Of a DNA stretch of 64,000 bases, positions 39,101 to 48,126 are shown piece after piece (position 1 is the stretch's first letter; each line of letters starts with the position of its first letter). A model generated the notes under the pieces. That model saw nothing but the letters and a program-made list of their open reading frames with translations, was not told where the DNA came from and made no database searches. Location of the stretch: the NCBI RefSeq assembly GCF_963678835.1, contig NZ_OY787469.1:3641001-3705000 (forward strand), given 5' to 3'. A program made the translations under genes and the position numbers. This stretch comes from an uncultured Desulfuromonas sp. (lineage in GTDB: Bacteria; Desulfobacterota; Desulfuromonadia; Desulfuromonadales; Desulfuromonadaceae).

Positions 39101-39547
39101 TCAGACCTGCTGCGATGATTGGGAGCAGCGCTTCAGCACATTCCCGGGGCGTGCTTCTTCAGCGAGGGCTTCATAGCCACCATCGAGCACAAAGACCTGC
39201 TCATAACCTTTGGCCTGCAAATACAAGTAACTCATGGCGGCACGCACACCATGGGGACAGAAAATACCGATCGGCCGTCCCTGCGGCAGTTCGGAAAATC
39301 GTGACGGGAGCTGATCCAGAGGGAGATGAATCACCTGGGCATGATAAACAAAGCCCAAGGGCAGTGTCAGCTGCTCCGGCTCAGTACGGATATCCAGCAA
39401 GACGGCATCGTCTGTGGCAAAAAGGGCGGCGGGGGATATTTTATGCCGCGACTGTCCGACAAAATCAAGAGTCATCCGCTGCAGAACCTGATCCACTGCA
39501 TCTTCCATGGCTACACATCCTCTTTCCTGCACGGCGATCACCGCCAT
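39101..39547 (-). CDS. Single-domain rhodanese-like protein
   Basis: Predicted cytoplasmic sulfurtransferase. 148 residues from ATG 39547, overlapping the rlmKL stop by ten bases with GGAAG ahead; ATG 39508 with AGAGGA is a credible shorter start. One rhodanese domain with VLLDIRTEPEQ and a classic active loop FCPHGVRA, so the catalytic Cys and phosphate-type loop are intact, unlike the ext rhodaneses. Third rhodanese within 8 kb. Confidence 0.85.
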   Translation of the reverse strand: MAVIAVQERGCVAMEDAVDQVLQRMTLDFVGQSRHKISPAALFATDDAVLLDIRTEPEQLTLPLGFVYHAQVIHLPLDQLPSRFSELPQGRPIGIFCPHGVRAAMSYLYLQAKGYEQVFVLDGGYEALAEEARPGNVLKRCSQSSQQV

Positions 39548-41697
39548 TCAATCTTCCAACAGTTATGAATATTGCGACGTCGGGAATAGTCTTCAGGAAT
39601 CGTCTGGCGGGTGATATCTTCAATCACCAGGTCGGCCAACTGATCACGGTCCATCTTAAAGTTACGCAGATTATTTGAGAAAATCAAAACACCGCCGGGC
39701 GTCAACAGATCTGCGACAGCATAAATCAAGTCAACATGATCGCGTTGGATGTCAAAATTACCTGCCATCTTTTTTGAATTTGAAAATGTCGGAGGGTCGA
39801 GAAAAATCACATCATACTTCTCTTGACACTCTTTGACCCATTTCAGGCAGTCAGCCCGAATCACTTGATGCTGCGGACCGTCAAAGCCATTAATTTTCAG
39901 ATTTTTTCGCGCCCATTCGGTATAGGTGGTCGACATATCGACAGAGGTTGTCGAGCGTGCTCCACCATCCGCCGCATAAACACTGACACTGGCGGTATAG
40001 GCAAACAGGTTGAGAAAGTGTTTGCCCTGTGTTAACGAGCGAATCAATTCGCGGGTCTGGCGATGATCGAGAAACAGACCGGTGTCCAGATAATCGGACA
40101 GATTCACCAGGAACCAGTTGCCGCCTTCACTGATCTCAAAAAAGGAGCCTTGCTCGGCCTGACGTTCGTATTGCTCGGATCCCCGCTGACGCTTACGGGT
40201 TTTAACATAAACCTGGTCGGCAGCAATGCCCAGTTCATCCGGCAGGACGGTGATAATCTCCCGCAATCGTCGTCTTGCCTGGCGTGTATCCACAGTGGAC
40301 GGCGCCTGATACTCCTGAACGTGGGCCGCCCCCTCATACAGATCAATGGCCACGGCGTAATCGGGAAGGTCGGCATCGTAAACCCGATAACAGGTCACGT
40401 GTTGACGCTTGGCCCAACGTCGCAATTTTTTAAGGTTCTTACGCAACCGATTGACGAACATCTCGGCACCATCGCTAAGCTCTTCCACTTCCGCTAAACC
40501 ATGGGGCAGCGAGACGGTCTCCCGGTAAAAATGCTGTGGCTCGACGTCAAAATGGAGCAACTGACATTTGAGTGCCCCATTGAAAAACTGGTGTTTTTTA
40601 CGGGCGCGCATCTCCAACTGATGACCAAACTGGTTTCCGCTGGTAAACACACTGAGCTGCCAGTGCAAAAAATGTTCACGCACCCGTTGCCCGAGGAGCT
40701 GGTATAACCCCATCAGATCCTCCACCTCGCCTAACCGTTCTCCGTACGGCGGATTGGTGATGATCAATCCGGGTTGCTCACTGATCGGTTCGTCGCCGAA
40801 ACTGGACAGCTCGCGACGCTCAAAGTGAACCTTATCCTGTAATCCGGCATTGGCCGCATTGTCCCAGGCATTCTTGATCGCCGATGGATCCTGATCATAG
40901 CCCACCAGACGCGGCACTGTCTGCAGACCCTGCTCACGACGCTGTACAGCCTCATCGCGCAGGCGATTCCACAGATCGGCATCGTGCTGCCGCCAGTGCA
41001 GAAAGCCCATATAGTCACGCTTCAGCCCCGGCGCACAATCGCCGGCCATCAACGCCGCTTCCAGCACCAGAGTCCCGGAACCACACATGGGATCAACCAA
41101 TGGAGCCCCAACCGCTGCCTTCTGCGGCCAACCGGCACGCAACAACAACGCGGCAGCCAGATGCTCTTTCAGCGGCGCCTTGCCGCCCTGCGTCCGATAG
41201 CCACGACGATGCAGACTGTCGCCGGACAGATCCAGACTCAGCGTCAGCACATCTTTAAGAATCCAGACATTGAGACGCCAATCCGGCTGATCAACGACAA
41301 CATCCGGCCGAACACCGCAGTGATCGCGAAAACGATCCACCACGGCGTCTTTGGTTTTCAATGCTGCATAGCGCGAATGGGTCAATTGCGAACTGGCCAG
41401 GTTACAATCAACGGCAAAGGTATTGGACACATCGAAATGCTCTTCCCAGGCAAAGGCAGCCACCGCGCGATACAGTGATTCACTGTCGGTCACGGGAGCT
41501 TCCACCACCGGCAACAACACTCGACCGGCCAGACGCGACCACAGACACACCCGGTAGGCGGTTTCCAGTGAACCATTGAAACGCACGCCACCACGCACCT
41601 GTCGGACATCCTGCGCCTGAAGTGTCTCCAGCTCTTCAGCCAGAAGGGGTTCCAGCCCCTTGGAAGCGGTCGCAAAAAAATTCAGCTCACCAGCCAT
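39538..41697 (-). CDS. rlmL: 23S rRNA methyltransferase RlmKL (G2445/G2069)
   Basis: Bifunctional enzyme that makes m2G2445 and m7G2069 in 23S rRNA. 719 residues: THUMP domain (about 45-155), RlmL methyltransferase core with DPMCGSGTLVLEA near 204 and NPPYGERLG near 310, then the RlmK half with LFAYTASVSVYAADGGA near 570 and DPPTFSNSKKM near 640. Full length matches the fused gamma-proteobacterial form. AAGGA ribosome site. Followed by an overlapping rhodanese gene. Confidence 0.95.
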   Translation of the reverse strand: MAGELNFFATASKGLEPLLAEELETLQAQDVRQVRGGVRFNGSLETAYRVCLWSRLAGRVLLPVVEAPVTDSESLYRAVAAFAWEEHFDVSNTFAVDCNLASSQLTHSRYAALKTKDAVVDRFRDHCGVRPDVVVDQPDWRLNVWILKDVLTLSLDLSGDSLHRRGYRTQGGKAPLKEHLAAALLLRAGWPQKAAVGAPLVDPMCGSGTLVLEAALMAGDCAPGLKRDYMGFLHWRQHDADLWNRLRDEAVQRREQGLQTVPRLVGYDQDPSAIKNAWDNAANAGLQDKVHFERRELSSFGDEPISEQPGLIITNPPYGERLGEVEDLMGLYQLLGQRVREHFLHWQLSVFTSGNQFGHQLEMRARKKHQFFNGALKCQLLHFDVEPQHFYRETVSLPHGLAEVEELSDGAEMFVNRLRKNLKKLRRWAKRQHVTCYRVYDADLPDYAVAIDLYEGAAHVQEYQAPSTVDTRQARRRLREIITVLPDELGIAADQVYVKTRKRQRGSEQYERQAEQGSFFEISEGGNWFLVNLSDYLDTGLFLDHRQTRELIRSLTQGKHFLNLFAYTASVSVYAADGGARSTTSVDMSTTYTEWARKNLKINGFDGPQHQVIRADCLKWVKECQEKYDVIFLDPPTFSNSKKMAGNFDIQRDHVDLIYAVADLLTPGGVLIFSNNLRNFKMDRDQLADLVIEDITRQTIPEDYSRRRNIHNCWKIEWR

Positions 41698-41734
41698 GTT
41701 TCGCGTGTCCTTTTACCTTGTAGAGTTCTTACGA

Positions 41735-41770
41735 GTGCGGTTTTGCCTCCAGTGGAGCACAAAACCGCAC
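41735..41770. other. Nested inverted repeat between slyD and rlmL
   Basis: GTGCGGTTTTG (41735-41745) and its exact complement (41760-41770) enclose CTCC/GGAG. It lies in the 134-base gap between two minus-strand genes. No T-run on either strand, so a terminator role is uncertain; it may be an operator or mRNA-stabilising hairpin. Confidence 0.5.
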
Positions 41771-41831
41771 AACTGTGCCGGGCAATCAACACCCCGACGT
41801 TTTGGCCACCCCGTCGCGGTCGCCACAAGTC

Positions 41832-42272
41832 TTATGACTCGCCGTCAGCGATCTCAACAAGATGCAGTGAAAAATTCAGGGCTTTTCCGGCCATGGGATG
41901 ATTGCCATCCAATGTGACCTGATCGCCATCAATGGCGGAAACCGTCACAACCAGCGGAATCCCTTCTTGAGTTTGGGCCTGTAACTGCATGCCCACTTCC
42001 ACGTCCAGATCCGCGGGCAGCATGGAACGATCAACAGCCGCACACTGCTCTTCGTCGTAGTCACCGTAGGCATTGGCCGCTTCAATGCGAACTTCTTTTT
42101 TTTCATCAACTGCCATTCCGGTCACGGCTTGCTCGAATCCGGGAATCACCTGGGACGCACCTAAGGTAAACTCCAGAGGATCCTTACCCTGTGACGAATC
42201 AAATTGCTCGCCGTCATCGTAGGTTCCGGTGTAGTGCACTTTGACGCGTTGACCTGGTTTTGCAACACTCAT
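41832..42272 (-). CDS. FKBP-type peptidyl-prolyl isomerase, SlyD-like
   Basis: 146 residues from ATG 42272, chosen for its GGAAGG site; a longer frame to 42323 is rejected. FKBP fold with VKVHYTGTYDDGEQFDSS at the start, an insert-in-flap domain (about 70-120), and NHPMAGKALNFSLHLVEI near the end, the SlyD signature. The metal-binding His-rich tail of E. coli SlyD is absent. Cytoplasmic chaperone/isomerase. Confidence 0.92.
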   Translation of the reverse strand: MSVAKPGQRVKVHYTGTYDDGEQFDSSQGKDPLEFTLGASQVIPGFEQAVTGMAVDEKKEVRIEAANAYGDYDEEQCAAVDRSMLPADLDVEVGMQLQAQTQEGIPLVVTVSAIDGDQVTLDGNHPMAGKALNFSLHLVEIADGES

Positions 42273-42346
42273 CAGTTGCCTTCCTTCCTGTGGTTCGGGT
42301 TTAAAAATCACCGCAAGCCCCATCTGGGCCTTCCGATGGCGAAGAT

Positions 42347-43213
42347 CTATTGCTCGCCCCGCGAGGCCAACACCTCACGTAACGTGGTGTAACAGTTGTA
42401 CGGTATGGAGCCTATCGCTCTTATTTTCCCCAGCTCGGCACCACCATCTTCAATGCCGTGAAAATCGGAACCACCGGTGGCAAATAACCCGCGCAAACGG
42501 ATCTGAGTTAGATACCATTCAATCTCGTCACAGTTGGCCCCATTGTTGTAGACCTCAACCCCCTGCAACCCCAGGGCGGTCAAATCATCCAACAAGGTTG
42601 TCATCACATCAGGGTCCCGCGAGATATACGGCGGGTGCGCCAACACCGCGACGCCACCGGCGTCGTGAATCAAAGCCATGGCCTCATCCACCGGGAAGAA
42701 CTTTTTGGCAATGTTGCACGGCGTCAGATATTTGATAAACGCCTCCTCTACGGTCTTGGCATAACCGGCTGCCATCAACTCCATGGCAATGTGAGGACGG
42801 CCAATGGTGCCACCGGCGCGCTCGGCAACCTTTTCGTAACAGATCGACTGCAAGCCACGCTGCTGAAGGCGTTCATTGATTTTTTCAACAATCAACGCAT
42901 TGCGCTGGCGACGGAACTGCTGGAACGCGCGCAACTCCTCATTGAGACGTGGATGGCGCGGATCAAAACCGTAGCCGAGCAGGTGAATATCCTTGAACGC
43001 TTTCCAGACGCAAGACAGCTCGACGCCGCTGATGACGTCAATGCCGCGCTGGTGCCCAGCCTGCCGCGCCGGCTCAACACCATCAATATTGTCATGGTCA
43101 CACAGGGCCATGGCAACAACGCGGTTCTGTGCGGCTTTTTCGATCAGCTGCTGCGGGGTGAACGCCCCGTCAGAACACGCGCTGTGGGTATGAAGATCGA
43201 TCTGTTCCGTCAT
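42347..43213 (-). CDS. PHP-domain phosphoesterase (YciV/RNase AM-like)
   Basis: 288 residues. PHP metal motifs are complete: DLHTHSACSDG, CDHDN, ELSC, RPHIA, LAHPP and GSDFHG. Members of this subfamily hydrolyse 3',5'-nucleoside bisphosphates or trim rRNA 5' ends; which applies here is not decided. AGGA ribosome site; 21 bases after tex, so likely co-transcribed. Confidence 0.88.
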   Translation of the reverse strand: MTEQIDLHTHSACSDGAFTPQQLIEKAAQNRVVAMALCDHDNIDGVEPARQAGHQRGIDVISGVELSCVWKAFKDIHLLGYGFDPRHPRLNEELRAFQQFRRQRNALIVEKINERLQQRGLQSICYEKVAERAGGTIGRPHIAMELMAAGYAKTVEEAFIKYLTPCNIAKKFFPVDEAMALIHDAGGVAVLAHPPYISRDPDVMTTLLDDLTALGLQGVEVYNNGANCDEIEWYLTQIRLRGLFATGGSDFHGIEDGGAELGKIRAIGSIPYNCYTTLREVLASRGEQ

Positions 43214-43234
43214 AGTGCTATCCTGTTTGCCGGG

Positions 43235-45409
43235 TTAAGCCGAGGGCTTTGCCTGCTTGATCGACAACGAAATCCTCTTGCGTGAGGTGTCTACTGACAA
43301 CACTTTAACATGAACCACCTGGCCAACCTTGACAATTTCTGCCGGGTTTTTCACGAAGCGATCCGCTAGTTCACTGATATGAACCAGGCCGTCCTGATGC
43401 ACACCGATATCGACAAAGGCACCAAAAGCAGCCACATTGGTCACGCTGCCCTGCAACACCATGCCGGGTTGCAGATCACCCATCTCCTGAACATCATCGC
43501 GAAAGGAGGCTGTTTCAAACTGACGCCGCGGGTCGCGACCGGGCTTGAGCAGTTCGTCGCGAATATCCCTGAGGGTCGGCAGGCCGACCTCCTCACTGAC
43601 ATAGCGCGGCAGATCGAGTTGTTTGATTTTTTCGGTATCGCCGACCAGCGTTGCCACATCCACAGCCAGGTCGGCAGCCATCCGTTCCACCAAGGCATAG
43701 TTCTCCGGATGAACGGCGCTGTTGTCCAGGGGGTGCCCCCCTTTCACCCGCAGGAAACCAGCAGCCTGCTCATAGGCCTTGGCGCCAAGGCGCGGCACAT
43801 CAAGCAAATCACAACGCTGGGCAAACCCGCCACGCTGATCGCGCTCCCGGACAATGGCCTTGGCCAGTGTCGGCCCGATGCCGGATACGTAGCCGAGCAA
43901 CGCCGCCGACGCCGTGTTCAAATCGACTCCGACATAGTTGACACAACTTTCCACCACCGCATCGAGAGACTGCTTTAAGGCGCGCTGATTGACATCATGC
44001 TGATACTGACCGACGCCGATGCTCTTGGGATCGATTTTAACCAGTTCGGCCAACGGGTCCTGCAGACGTCGGGCAATGGAGATCGCTCCACGCACGGTGA
44101 TGTCCAGGTCGGGAAATTCCTCGCGGGCAATTTCCGAAGCGGAATACACACTGGCTCCCGCCTCATTGACCATCACTACCGGGCACTTGTGGTCGTATTG
44201 CCGCAGGGTCTGACGGACAAACTGTTCCATCTCCCGCCCCCCGGTACCGTTGCCCACCGCCACCATCCCAACAGCGTATTTGTTGATCAATGCACTGATC
44301 TGATGGGAGAACTGCGGCTGCTGCGCCTTCTGGGTGTGCGGATAGATCGTGGCATGATCAAGAAACGCCCCCGTGGCACTGACCACAGCCAATTTTGAAC
44401 CGGTACGCAACCCGGGATCAACACCGAGCACCACGACTTCACCGGCCGCTGGAGCCAGCAACACATGGCGCAGGTTGTCGGCAAACACGGCAATCGCCGC
44501 CTCTTCAGCAATTTTCTTGGCATCGAGGCGCAGTTCCACCTCTATAGACGGTGCCAGCAAGCGATCATACGCATCAGCAATGACAGACGCGAAAAACTCC
44601 TGCCATGGTGCGCGACGTGGCGCATCACATAAGCGGACCATCTCTTTGAGAATGTCGTCGCGCGGTGTCTCCAGAGTCAGGCGCAGCACCTCTTCCCCTT
44701 CGCCACGTCGCAACGCCAACATGCGATGGGAGGGTATTTGTCTTAACGGCTCGCTGGCCTGATAATAACTTTCGTATTTGCTCGGTTTGTCGGCATAGTC
44801 CGCTGCAACGCGACTGACCAAAACACCCTGCTGCCAGGTTTTCTGACGCACTCGGGCACGAATCGTCGCCTGCTCATTGATCTGTTCGGCCAGGATATCC
44901 CCGGCGCCTTTCAGGGCGGCGGCACCGTCAGCCAGCTCTTCATGCTGACTGGCCAGTTGCTCGGCCAATTGCTCAACCGCCGACCACGCCATGTCCCCGC
45001 GGACCAGACTCAGGGCCAACGGCTCCAACCCTCGTTCGCGAGCCATGGTGGCACGGGTTCGTCGACGCGGTTTGTAGGGCAGATATAAATCCTCTAAAAC
45101 CGCTTTATCGCGCACCTGGACAATACGACCACGCAATTCGTCACTGAGTTTGCCTGCCTGTTCGATGGTCTGCAGAATCGTCTGTTTGCGCTGAGCCAAC
45201 TCATGATAGTACTGGAGTCGTTCCTGCATCTGGCGGATCTGCACTTCATCGAGTTCACCGGTTTGTTCTTTTCGATAACGGGCAATAAACGGCACCGTAG
45301 CTCCGCCGGTGAGCAGGGCCGAGCAATTTTCCACCTGCCATTGCGCCAGACCACTATCCTCGCACAACCAGCCAAGGGGAAATTCATAAGATGTTTTTTC
45401 ACGCGCCAT
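43235..45409 (-). CDS. tex: Tex-family RNA-binding protein
   Basis: Transcription-accessory protein that binds nucleic acids through an S1 domain. 724 residues, normal length. N-terminal helical region with PFIARYRKEQTGELDE, YqgF/RNase H-like domain with VLGVDPGLRTGSKLAVV, helix-hairpin-helix stretch (ASAALLGYVSGIGPTLAKAI), and C-terminal S1 domain (GSVTNVAAFGAFVDIGVHQ). Divergent from the histidine kinase gene. Confidence 0.96.
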   Translation of the reverse strand: MAREKTSYEFPLGWLCEDSGLAQWQVENCSALLTGGATVPFIARYRKEQTGELDEVQIRQMQERLQYYHELAQRKQTILQTIEQAGKLSDELRGRIVQVRDKAVLEDLYLPYKPRRRTRATMARERGLEPLALSLVRGDMAWSAVEQLAEQLASQHEELADGAAALKGAGDILAEQINEQATIRARVRQKTWQQGVLVSRVAADYADKPSKYESYYQASEPLRQIPSHRMLALRRGEGEEVLRLTLETPRDDILKEMVRLCDAPRRAPWQEFFASVIADAYDRLLAPSIEVELRLDAKKIAEEAAIAVFADNLRHVLLAPAAGEVVVLGVDPGLRTGSKLAVVSATGAFLDHATIYPHTQKAQQPQFSHQISALINKYAVGMVAVGNGTGGREMEQFVRQTLRQYDHKCPVVMVNEAGASVYSASEIAREEFPDLDITVRGAISIARRLQDPLAELVKIDPKSIGVGQYQHDVNQRALKQSLDAVVESCVNYVGVDLNTASAALLGYVSGIGPTLAKAIVRERDQRGGFAQRCDLLDVPRLGAKAYEQAAGFLRVKGGHPLDNSAVHPENYALVERMAADLAVDVATLVGDTEKIKQLDLPRYVSEEVGLPTLRDIRDELLKPGRDPRRQFETASFRDDVQEMGDLQPGMVLQGSVTNVAAFGAFVDIGVHQDGLVHISELADRFVKNPAEIVKVGQVVHVKVLSVDTSRKRISLSIKQAKPSA

Positions 45410-45620
45410 AAGGTTTGTTCCAGCCCTTTACGGATTAGTTTGATATGAAAAGGGCCAGAGTCTAGCATGATCATCGGCCGACTCCAAGAGCGATTCCAGC
45501 TTTTACACGAAGGCGTTAAACCAAGATGCCCGACTCGTGAATTGCGGGACACACGTTCCATCCTGGCATCCCTTTAGCCAGGCGTCCTTGCTGCACTCAA
45601 GGCAAAATTCAAATGCCCCT

Positions 45621-45649
45621 TTGTCAAACCACAGTCTTTATTGCATAAT
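45621..45649 (+). promoter_or_regulatory. Promoter of the histidine kinase-ABC unit
   Basis: TTGTCA (45621-45626), 17-base spacer, CATAAT (45644-45649), about 50 bases before the kinase ATG. Good sigma-70 match in the tex/kinase divergent gap of 292 bases. Confidence 0.65.
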
Positions 45650-45701
45650 GTCCTTAGACTCTCTCGCATGTATTGATCTGTTTTAGCGCCAGGAAGAACA
45701 C

Positions 45702-47189
45702 ATGAATTCCATCCTCGACATCATTAAAGTTCTGGCGTCATTTCTAGTCGGTGCCATGACACTGAGCTTTTTATCCTTCACCCAGAAAACCGTAGTCGGC
45801 TACCCCCATCTGATCCTCGGCTATGCCATCCCAGCCCTGGTGGGTGGCCTTGTCAGCGCCACGTTATTCATCCTTTACCGCCGGACTCTTTTACTCACCA
45901 AGAATACAACCTCAGCTCTGCACGGTTTTTCTCGCACTGAACTCACCTACAGCATTCTTGCCGGCAGTGTGACACTGTGTTTATTCTCCGCCATTCAGAA
46001 GGCCATGGCAGGCTATCCGATGAAGCTGGCCGGGTTTACCGTGCCGGTCCTTTTTGGTGGGCTCAGCGGCGCCCTGATTGGCATGTATCTGACCCGCAGC
46101 CGCCGCCTGCTCATTGCCCAGCAGGAAGCAGGCACTTTTTTACAGCAGGAAAAAGAGCGCACCGACGACATCATCACCTCCATCAGCGATGGATTGCTGG
46201 TTACCGATGCCGAGGGTCGTGTTGAACTGGCCAATCCGGCCGCCGTGGAACTACTCGGTATTCCGGCGACCGGCCTGACCGGGAAAACCCTGGCAGAGGT
46301 TTTACAGCAGGCCAGCGCCGAGGACCACAGCGAGTTTCTAAAGCCCAACAACATTGGTCACAGCGCTCAGATCAAACTCAATACTCAAGATGGCAGCTTA
46401 CGTACCGTTCATGCCCGCACCGCAGCCGTCCATAACCATCAACGTTGCAGTGGTGAAATCGTCCTGCTGCTCCACGACAATACCGAAGAGCACCGCATTG
46501 ACCGGATGAAGTCGGAGTTTCTGTCCACGGCAACGCACAACCTGAAAACGCCGATCACAGCGATTACCGGTTATTCGGAACTGCTGATGAGCCAAAACCT
46601 GCTGTCCAGTGAAGAACAACAGGAATTCCTCACCTATATTCACGACAAAGCCTGGCAACTCAACAAATTGATCGACAACCTGCTTGACATCAGCCGGGTT
46701 GAATCTGGTCGCGAGGTTCGCTTGGAAAAAAGTGATGTCAAAGCTCAGCGCCTCATGGATGAAATCAAAACCTTTTGCGACAACCAGCAAACCCACTGTG
46801 AATTTAATTACCAGTTCGAGCACACCGAAAGCCTGCTGTATATCGATCTGACCAAAATGGTTTTGGTCATGGAAAACCTGATCAGCAATGCCATGAAGTT
46901 CTCTCCCGGCGGTGGTCGAATCTCGCTGACCGGCAACAAAACCGGCAACTGCTACGAGATTAAAATCGCAGATGAGGGGATCGGCATGAGCGATGAGGAG
47001 TGCTGCCAGATTTTTGACCGCTTCTATCGTGCCGATGTGTCGGAGTCTGCACCGCATGGATTTGGTTTGGGATTGACGTTGGTCAAACAGTTGGTGGAAG
47101 CCCACGGCGGCGAGGTTCAAGTGCACAGCATCCCACGTCAGGGCACCACAGTTTCATTCCAACTCCCGATCCGAAATGGCGTATTTTAA
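45702..47189 (+). CDS. Membrane PAS histidine kinase
   Basis: 495 residues. The N-terminus has two tandem copies of one two-helix module (about 8-65 and 80-137; each with QKxxxGYP and a following P(A/V)L(V/F)GGL). A PAS domain follows (about 155-270), then HisKA with the phospho-accepting His near 278 (THNLKTP), and a full ATPase domain (ENLISNAMKFSP, DEGIGMS, HGFGLGLTL). No response regulator is adjacent. Its stop overlaps the next ATG (TAATG), so it is translationally coupled to an ABC ATPase, an unusual partner. Confidence 0.93.
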   Translation: MNSILDIIKVLASFLVGAMTLSFLSFTQKTVVGYPHLILGYAIPALVGGLVSATLFILYRRTLLLTKNTTSALHGFSRTELTYSILAGSVTLCLFSAIQKAMAGYPMKLAGFTVPVLFGGLSGALIGMYLTRSRRLLIAQQEAGTFLQQEKERTDDIITSISDGLLVTDAEGRVELANPAAVELLGIPATGLTGKTLAEVLQQASAEDHSEFLKPNNIGHSAQIKLNTQDGSLRTVHARTAAVHNHQRCSGEIVLLLHDNTEEHRIDRMKSEFLSTATHNLKTPITAITGYSELLMSQNLLSSEEQQEFLTYIHDKAWQLNKLIDNLLDISRVESGREVRLEKSDVKAQRLMDEIKTFCDNQQTHCEFNYQFEHTESLLYIDLTKMVLVMENLISNAMKFSPGGGRISLTGNKTGNCYEIKIADEGIGMSDEECCQIFDRFYRADVSESAPHGFGLGLTLVKQLVEAHGGEVQVHSIPRQGTTVSFQLPIRNGVF

Positions 47190-48121
47190 TGTCCTCAGAT
47201 CAACACACATTACACATTCAACAGCTCAGTACTTTTTTCTTCACCGCCAACGGCATCGTCAAAGCAGTGCGTGATGTCAGCCTGACGCTGGAGGCAGGCC
47301 AGACCCTGGCTCTGGTCGGGGAATCCGGCTGCGGCAAATCTATGACGGCTTTGTCGGTTCTGCGTCTGGTTCCGCAACCTGGGCGCATCGTCTCCGGGCA
47401 AATCCATTTTGACGGTGTCGACCTGCTGCAATTACCCAATGAAGAGATGCGCCGGGTACGCGGCAACCGGATTGCCATGATTTTTCAGGACCCCATGACT
47501 GCGCTCAATCCGGTCTTCAACGTCGGCAGTCAACTTAAAGAAGTGTTGAGTCTCCATTTAGGATTAGACAACAAGGCCGCACAGCAAAAGGCCGTCGACC
47601 TGCTTCATCAGGTCGGCATCCCCTCACCGGCCCAACGTTATCGTGACTACCCCCATCAGCTTTCCGGCGGCATGCGTCAACGGGTCATGATTGCCATGGC
47701 CCTGGCCTGCAATCCCGAGGTGTTGATTGCCGATGAACCAACCACAGCTCTTGACGTCACCATCCAGGCACAAATCATGGCCCTGCTCGACGACCAGCGC
47801 CAACAACGGCGCATGGCCAACCTGCTCATCAGTCACGATCTCGGTGTTGTGGCCCAGAATGCCGACAGTGTCGCGATCATGTATGACGGGCTGATTGTTG
47901 AACAAGCTCCGGTCACCACGTTATTCAACGCCCCCCGCCATCCATACACCCAGGGCCTGCTGAACTGCATTCCCCATCTCGGCCAACGCCATAAATCGCT
48001 TTCCAACATGCCGCAAGGGTCCTTCTGGCAACACTGCCCGCAAGACTTTGCCCCGCGTGGTGCCGAATTCGCGCCATTGCGCAACATCGGTGAGAATCAT
48101 CGTGTCCGGATGTGGGAGTAA
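47189..48121 (+). CDS. Peptide/nickel ABC transporter ATPase, OppD/DppD-like
   Basis: ATP-binding subunit of an oligopeptide/dipeptide/nickel-type importer. 310 residues. Walker [13 protein letters not shown]-loop [10 protein letters not shown], signature LSGGMRQRV, Walker [13 protein letters not shown], switch histidine SHDLG, and the Opp/Dpp C-terminal extension after [12 protein letters not shown]. The C-terminus seems short of the usual iron-sulfur cysteine set. Paired with an OppF-like gene; no permease or binding protein is nearby, so substrate is unknown. Confidence 0.93.
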   Translation: MSSDQHTLHIQQLSTFFFTANGIVKAVRDVSLTLEAGQTLALVGESGCGKSMTALSVLRLVPQPGRIVSGQIHFDGVDLLQLPNEEMRRVRGNRIAMIFQDPMTALNPVFNVGSQLKEVLSLHLGLDNKAAQQKAVDLLHQVGIPSPAQRYRDYPHQLSGGMRQRVMIAMALACNPEVLIADEPTTALDVTIQAQIMALLDDQRQQRRMANLLISHDLGVVAQNADSVAIMYDGLIVEQAPVTTLFNAPRHPYTQGLLNCIPHLGQRHKSLSNMPQGSFWQHCPQDFAPRGAEFAPLRNIGENHRVRMWE

Positions 48122-48126
48122 TCGTT

